Of a stretch of 10,138 bases of DNA, positions 6,108 to 10,138 are shown piece after piece. The position numbers and the translations under genes are program-made. The notes below the pieces were generated by a model. The model had not been told where the DNA came from. It was given only the letters and a program-made list of their open reading frames with translations, and did not search any database. The DNA lies in contig SFJN01000092.1 in assembly GCA_004555055.1 (NCBI GenBank), positions 1 to 10,138 on the forward strand, in the 5' to 3' direction. The stretch comes from Bacteroidales bacterium. Lineage in GTDB: Bacteria; Bacteroidota; Bacteroidia; Bacteroidales; Bacteroidaceae. Position 1 is the stretch's first letter. Each line of letters opens with the position of its first letter.

Positions 6108-7268
6108 ATGTCCTCCTCCAAACAACATCTTCTTGCGCTCACACTTGACGAACTGGTACAGGTGGCCCTGAACCTTGGTTTGCCCCGTTTTGTCGGACGC
6201 CAGATGTGCGAATGGATTTATGGAAAGAAAGTGACATCCATTGACGAGATGACGAACATTTCCAAAACCGCGCGCGAGAATCTCAAAGCAAAATACGACA
6301 TCGGGGCATCAAAGCCTGTGGACTGTATGAGAAGCATTGACGGAACCGTCAAATACCTTTTCAAGACAACGGAAGGACATTTCATCGAAACCGTCTATAT
6401 CCCCGATTTCGGTTCCCCCGACACTCCATATAGCCAAGACCACCCCCGACGTGCCACGCTGTGTGTATCAAGCCAGGTTGGATGTAAGATGCATTGCGAA
6501 TTCTGCATGACAGGACGCCAGGGATTTGTAGCGCAATTGAAGGCCTCGGACATTTTGAACCAAATCTACTCCCTCCCCGAACGCGATTTGCTAACCAACA
6601 TCGTCTTCATGGGACAGGGTGAACCCTTTGACAATCTTGACGCAGTGTTACGGACTACGGAAATCCTCACTGCAGGATACGCCTATGCATGGAGCCCTAA
6701 GCGCATCACCGTCAGCAGCGTGGGACTGGAAAAAGGGCTGGTACGCTTCCTCGACGAAAGCAAGTGTAACCTTGCCATTTCACTGCACCATCCCATACCT
6801 TCTGGACGGGCAGGCATGATGCCCGCAGAACGGGCTTTCAGCATACAGGACGTGGTGAACGTGCTCAAACGCTACGATTTCTGCCGGAAGACTGACGAAG
6901 ACTACGATGAAGGCGCCAAACAGCGCAGGCTGACGTTCGAATACATACTCTTTGGTGGTCTCAACGACTCCATAGCGCATGCCAACGCCCTCTTGAAATT
7001 GTTGGAACCCCTCGACTGCAGGATAAACCTCATCCGCTTCCACAACATACCGGACACGCCCTTCAAACATACCGAAGAGGGCACATTAAAGCGCTTCTGC
7101 GACTATCTGAACGCGCACGGAATAACCACCACTATACGTGCATCCCGCGGACAGGACATCTTTGCCGCCTGCGGACTGCTTTCGACAAAAAAACAAGAAG
7201 AGATGGAGCAGCGAAAACAGAGCCAAACTTGCTTGAACTATGCCGAGGCGCGAAGGAGGAAGACGTAG
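6108..7268 (+). CDS. rlmN: Dual-specificity 23S rRNA/tRNA adenine-C2 methyltransferase
   Basis: RlmN is a radical SAM enzyme that methylates C2 of A2503 in 23S rRNA and of A37 in some tRNAs, aiding decoding accuracy. In the 386-residue product the cluster motif CKMHCEFC gives the CX3CX2C ligands Cys126, Cys130 and Cys133. LCVSSQVGC contributes Cys119, and FAACGLL contributes Cys355; these correspond to the two cysteines needed for methyl transfer and resolution (Cys118 and Cys355 in E. coli). The GGEP-type motif reads FMGQGEP (167-173), and SVGLEKG, ISLHHP and HNIPDTPF follow the family pattern. The last 18 residues (369-386, RKQSQTCLNYAEARRRKT) resemble the translated 75-bp repeat found after pheT and probably are a late addition. 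The start ATG gives a normal N-terminal helical domain. It probably heads an operon. Confidence 0.97.
   Translation: MSSSKQHLLALTLDELVQVALNLGLPRFVGRQMCEWIYGKKVTSIDEMTNISKTARENLKAKYDIGASKPVDCMRSIDGTVKYLFKTTEGHFIETVYIPDFGSPDTPYSQDHPRRATLCVSSQVGCKMHCEFCMTGRQGFVAQLKASDILNQIYSLPERDLLTNIVFMGQGEPFDNLDAVLRTTEILTAGYAYAWSPKRITVSSVGLEKGLVRFLDESKCNLAISLHHPIPSGRAGMMPAERAFSIQDVVNVLKRYDFCRKTDEDYDEGAKQRRLTFEYILFGGLNDSIAHANALLKLLEPLDCRINLIRFHNIPDTPFKHTEEGTLKRFCDYLNAHGITTTIRASRGQDIFAACGLLSTKKQEEMEQRKQSQTCLNYAEARRRKT
7211..7265 (+). repeat. Repeat-family copy forming the 3' end of rlmN
   Basis: This stretch aligns without gaps to 2705-2759 of repeat unit 1, at roughly 60% DNA identity by eye. In frame it reads RKQSQTCLNYAEARRRKT, against REQYQACLNIAERQETKS for the unit, about 9 of 18 residues identical (R, Q, Q, C, L, N, A, E, K). 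The shared core is CLNxAE, encoded around TTGAA..TGCCGAG. It lies beyond the last catalytic residue of RlmN, so it need not disturb the enzyme. Confidence 0.5.
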
Positions 7269-7328
7269 TCACAGAACAAAGTAAAACCAACTGACATTGA
7301 AAAACAAGAACACCCAGCACATCCCACT

Positions 7329-8414
7329 ATGAAGATAGCAATCACCCAAGGCGACACTAACGGCATCGGACTGGAACTGGTGCTGAAAGCATTCTCGAAC
7401 CCCGAGATGTTTGAACTTTGCACACCTATACTTTATGCCAACGAAAAGACGCTGCAACAGCACCGTAAGACGCTCGGGATGCCTGGTGTACAGTACAGGC
7501 TCGTAAACTCACCGGAACATGCAGAACCCGGATGCCTGAACCTTGTGCCCGTAACGGTGCAAGGCGTGGAAATTTCCGTCAATTTCGGAAAGGCGGAGGA
7601 GACTGCTGGACGCATGGCACTGGCGGCCATTGAAGCGGCCATCAATGACGCAGCTGCAGGGAAAGTGACGGCTATCGTCAATGGGCCCATAAACCTGCCG
7701 TCAATGCCCCAAGGAGAATTCCCCTATGCAAGCCTGACGGACTATCTCACCGCCAGAATAGCAGGGGACGGCGTAACGATGCTGTGTAGTCCCCATATGA
7801 AGATTGCCATGGCAACCGACCACCTTCCAATGAAGGATGTGGCAGAAAACCTCACGCAGGAACTCATCGAAAACCGCATACGCCAAGTCTATCACGCCAT
7901 AGAGCGTGATTTCCTTTGCAGCGCACCAAGACTGGCCATACTCGGACTGAACCCTCATGCCGGAGCGTTAGGACTCTTGGGAAATGAGGAAACGGAAATC
8001 TTTACACCGGTCATAAAAAACATTGCAGAAAAAGAAAACATACGCGTCTTTGGCCCATATGCTGCAGACGGATTCTTTGGAGATGCCATGTACAGGCATT
8101 TCGACTGCACGCTTGCCATGTACCACGACCAGGGGGTCATCCCCTTCAGGGCCCTTGACATGAGCCAGGGAGTGAACTATACCGCAGGGCTTGACATCGT
8201 TTGTACGGCACCCGCACACGGAACGACATTTGACAATGCAGGCAAGGGCATTGCCGATGAAACGTCCTTCCTGCAAGCCATCTTTACCGCCATCGACATA
8301 GCCCGTCACCGCGCATGCTACGACAAAGCGCACGCCACCCCCCTGCCACATCACGCCATACAGCACGAAAAAAACGCAGGAGAAAGAAAGCGCTTCTCTG
8401 CCGAAGCACAGTAA
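7329..8414 (+). CDS. pdxA: PdxA-family dehydrogenase with altered substrate-site residues
   Basis: PdxA oxidises 4-phosphohydroxy-L-threonine with NAD in the DXP-dependent vitamin B6 pathway. The 361-residue product has the family start ITQGDTNGIGLE. The three metal-binding histidines are in place: His165 (ATDHLPM), His210 (GLNPHAG) and His266 (MYHDQG), with Asp267. GVNYTAGL and APAHGTTFDNAGKG follow the Bacteroidota pattern. Several substrate contacts recalled from the E. coli structure differ. The GHTE motif reads SLTD (Leu136 for His136), Lys274 is Arg (VIPFR), and Arg292 is Cys (VCTAPAHG). The conserved PINK reads PINL (Leu123). The frame is intact and codon use resembles its neighbours, so this looks like divergence rather than decay. 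It may be the true B6 enzyme or a paralogue with another substrate. It lies 60 nt after rlmN and 61 nt before the nucleotidyltransferase gene, probably in one transcript. Confidence 0.85.
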   Translation: MKIAITQGDTNGIGLELVLKAFSNPEMFELCTPILYANEKTLQQHRKTLGMPGVQYRLVNSPEHAEPGCLNLVPVTVQGVEISVNFGKAEETAGRMALAAIEAAINDAAAGKVTAIVNGPINLPSMPQGEFPYASLTDYLTARIAGDGVTMLCSPHMKIAMATDHLPMKDVAENLTQELIENRIRQVYHAIERDFLCSAPRLAILGLNPHAGALGLLGNEETEIFTPVIKNIAEKENIRVFGPYAADGFFGDAMYRHFDCTLAMYHDQGVIPFRALDMSQGVNYTAGLDIVCTAPAHGTTFDNAGKGIADETSFLQAIFTAIDIARHRACYDKAHATPLPHHAIQHEKNAGERKRFSAEAQ

Positions 8415-8475
8415 AGAGATACCCCCGAAACACACAACCATTACTTTTTTAAGAGAACACCCCCTTAAAACCCTT

Positions 8476-9189
8476 ATGAAATTCGCGATAATTGCCGCAG
8501 GCGAAGGCAGCCGTCTGGCACAGGAAGGCGTAGCATGTCCCAAGCCCCTCATCAAACTTCACGGCGAAGCCATGATCGGACGCCTCATACGCATCTTCCA
8601 CCAGGTGGGGGCAGAAGAAATCGTAGTCATCGTCAACCGCCTGCACCCCGAAACGGAAGCCTTTATAAATGCACTCATTGCCGAACACCCCGAATGGAAC
8701 ATTACTCTCGAAGTGCAGACTACACCATCCTCCATGCACAGCTTTGCCGTACTTGCACCGCATCTCGACGATGCTCCTTTCTGTCTGACGACGGTCGACA
8801 CCATCTTTCGGGAAGAGGACCTCAAAGCATACATAATGTCCTTCCAAAAGGCGTTGGAAAAGGGATTCGACGGATGCATGGCCGTCACTGATTTCATTGA
8901 CGACGAAAAGCCACTGTATGTGGGAACAGACGCCGAAATGAACATCGACGGCTTTTACGATGATTTTGAGCCCCGGCTGAAATACATTTCCGGTGGGATC
9001 TATGCCTTGACACCGAAAGCAATTGCCACGCTCCGGAAATGCATGGAAGAAGGTAAGAGCCGCATGAGGAATTTCCAAAGAGCTTTGATAACGGATGGTC
9101 TACACCTGCAAGCACATCTGTTTCCGAAAATATTGGATGTCGACCATGCCGCAGACATTGTAAAAGCAGAAAAATTCCTGCAATCATAG
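8476..9189 (+). CDS. Sugar/MobA-like nucleotidyltransferase
   Basis: The 237-residue product is a single GT-A-fold NTP-transferase domain. The nucleotide-binding loop is IIAAGEGSRL (5-14), followed by CPKPLIKL with Lys23 of the PKPL motif. A probable metal-binding aspartate lies in CLTTVDTIF (Asp108), and DVDHAADIVKAEKF (221-234) resembles the C-terminal DxDxxxD element of MobA-like and sugar-phosphate nucleotidyltransferases. TTPSSMHSF (82-90), DDEKPLYVGTD and SGGIYALTP look specific to a subfamily. Such enzymes join a nucleotide to a sugar phosphate or phospho-alcohol and release pyrophosphate; I cannot name the substrate. It is cytoplasmic, with no signal peptide. The start follows CCCCCTTAAA closely. 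Spacing (61 nt before, 52 nt after) suggests co-transcription with the pdxA homologue and the ATP-grasp gene. Confidence 0.75.
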   Translation: MKFAIIAAGEGSRLAQEGVACPKPLIKLHGEAMIGRLIRIFHQVGAEEIVVIVNRLHPETEAFINALIAEHPEWNITLEVQTTPSSMHSFAVLAPHLDDAPFCLTTVDTIFREEDLKAYIMSFQKALEKGFDGCMAVTDFIDDEKPLYVGTDAEMNIDGFYDDFEPRLKYISGGIYALTPKAIATLRKCMEEGKSRMRNFQRALITDGLHLQAHLFPKILDVDHAADIVKAEKFLQS

Positions 9190-9205
9190 GTCCCCAGCCC
9201 GGCAT

Positions 9206-9213
9206 CCCCCCCC
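9206..9213 (+). repeat. Eight-C homopolymer in the ATP-grasp leader
   Basis: A run of eight C lies 28 nt before the ATP-grasp start codon. It is followed by TTAAA, so the sequence CCCCCTTAAA occurs here (9209-9218) and again before the preceding gene (8460-8469). Runs of this length can slip during replication, but this one is outside coding sequence. Confidence 0.6.
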
Positions 9214-9241
9214 TTAAAGCACATTACTATTTAGAAAAAAC

Positions 9242-10093
9242 ATGGTATTCCTTGTCTCACGGTCGCACGTTTTCTCCCCCAATTCCGTACAGCGCGACGA
9301 AGCAATTTACAAGGCCGTTCTCCGCGAACTGAAGGAGCAGGGGGAAGAGGTCTGTTGCATCTCGGAGAACGATTTGATTGCAGACCCCTCAATGCTCCTC
9401 GAGGCCGACTCCTATGGGGCTCCGAAAGTCATTTCCATGGGACGTGACGTGCGGACCCTGAGAATTCTTGAACGGAGCGAAGCGATGGGTTTCACAGTCT
9501 ACAATGCACCATCCGCACTCCTTGCCGGCAATCGCATACACATTGACGCCGTGATGGACGAAGTGGGATTGGGAATGAAAACCCTCGGCACCACCACTGA
9601 TGTGGCAAATATCGAAAAGGAAATCGGATATCCGCTATGGATAAAGACTGCAGAAACCTCTACACAACACATTGATGACGTGAGGTTTATCGACACAAGA
9701 GAGAATCTTTTGAAAGCCCTTTCTAGTTTTGGCAGCAAACCCGGGAACGAGTGGATTCTTTGCGAACACATCGTGGGCGATTTGATAAAATTCTATGGGG
9801 TAGAAGGCACCGGTTTCTTTTTTTGGATGTACCCCACACAAAAATCGGACTTTTCAAAGTACGGAAAGGAAAAGCACAACGGGAAGCCCCACGGATACCG
9901 ATTCTCGGAAGAAATCCTTAAGGAATCGCTCGACGAAGCTGCTGAAGCCCTGGGGATGTATATCTATGGCGGTGATGCCGTAGTACGTCCCGATGGCAGC
10001 ATTGTTGTTGTTGATTTCAATGACTTTCCATCGTTTGCCTCATGTTGCCGTACAGCTGCAGAAGCCATCGTGGCAAGAGTCCTCAATGCTTAA
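9242..10093 (+). CDS. ATP-grasp family ligase, substrate unknown
   Basis: ATP-grasp enzymes join a carboxylate to an amine, thiol or other nucleophile through an acyl phosphate. The 283-residue product shows the layout of a compact RimK-like member. The N-terminal pre-ATP-grasp region starts MVFLVSRSHVFSPNSVQRDE. A probable ATP-binding lysine is Lys135 in PLWIKTAE. The adenine hinge is LCEHIVGDLIKFYGV (173-187). The catalytic metal site reads GGDAVVRPDGSIVVVDFND (243-261), giving Asp245, Asp258 and Asn260 as likely Mg2+ ligands. The closing DFPSF is typical. No additional domain or membrane segment is seen. It is the last gene of the run beginning at rlmN. With the nucleotidyltransferase it may build a small conjugated metabolite, which is inference from position only. 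The remaining 45 nt of the window contain no gene. Confidence 0.8.
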   Translation: MVFLVSRSHVFSPNSVQRDEAIYKAVLRELKEQGEEVCCISENDLIADPSMLLEADSYGAPKVISMGRDVRTLRILERSEAMGFTVYNAPSALLAGNRIHIDAVMDEVGLGMKTLGTTTDVANIEKEIGYPLWIKTAETSTQHIDDVRFIDTRENLLKALSSFGSKPGNEWILCEHIVGDLIKFYGVEGTGFFFWMYPTQKSDFSKYGKEKHNGKPHGYRFSEEILKESLDEAAEALGMYIYGGDAVVRPDGSIVVVDFNDFPSFASCCRTAAEAIVARVLNA

Positions 10094-10138
10094 AGGGTAT
10101 TTTACAAATAAGTTTTGGGAGTGCCCCTATGCTTTAAG

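Overview
The window looks like a core chromosomal segment of a Bacteroidota bacterium, most likely Prevotella or a close relative. This rests on protein style (YebC beginning MGRAFEYRK, PdxA with GDTNGIG and APAHGT motifs), A-rich gene leaders without Shine-Dalgarno sequences, a TAnnTTTG-type -7 box upstream of rlmN, and CA-rich gene starts. All eight convincing genes lie on the + strand. I see no tRNA, rRNA, CRISPR array, transposase, integrase or phage gene.

Layout. Bases 1-180 are a leader with inverted repeats and a possible 34-codon ORF. pheT (181-2682) encodes the beta chain of phenylalanyl-tRNA synthetase. A 442-bp intergenic region (2683-3124) holds a 75-bp tandem repeat (2692-2856), a decayed tail (to about 2932) and a perfect 14-bp palindrome, then leads into yebC (3125-3856). 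A 173-nt gap (3857-4029) can fold into two long consecutive stem-loops with a competing alternative pairing. It precedes a GT-B-like glycosyltransferase (4030-5163). ttcA (5242-5997), a tRNA thiolation enzyme, follows.

A probable promoter at 6050-6057 then begins a tightly spaced run: rlmN (6108-7268), a pdxA homologue (7329-8414), a sugar-nucleotidyltransferase-like gene (8476-9189) and an ATP-grasp gene (9242-10093). The gaps are 60, 61 and 52 nt. The window ends 45 nt after the last stop codon with no further gene visible.

By function, the first part serves translation: tRNA charging (PheT), ribosome or regulatory function (YebC), tRNA C32 thiolation (TtcA), and methylation of 23S rRNA A2503 and tRNA A37 (RlmN). 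The last three genes form a possible small-molecule module. Its PdxA homologue keeps the metal-binding histidines but differs from the canonical enzyme at several substrate-contacting positions.

The points most worth a second look are the structured leader at 3893-3991, the 75-bp repeat whose translated motif reappears as the last 18 residues of RlmN, and the altered PdxA active site next to uncharacterised nucleotidyltransferase and ATP-grasp genes.
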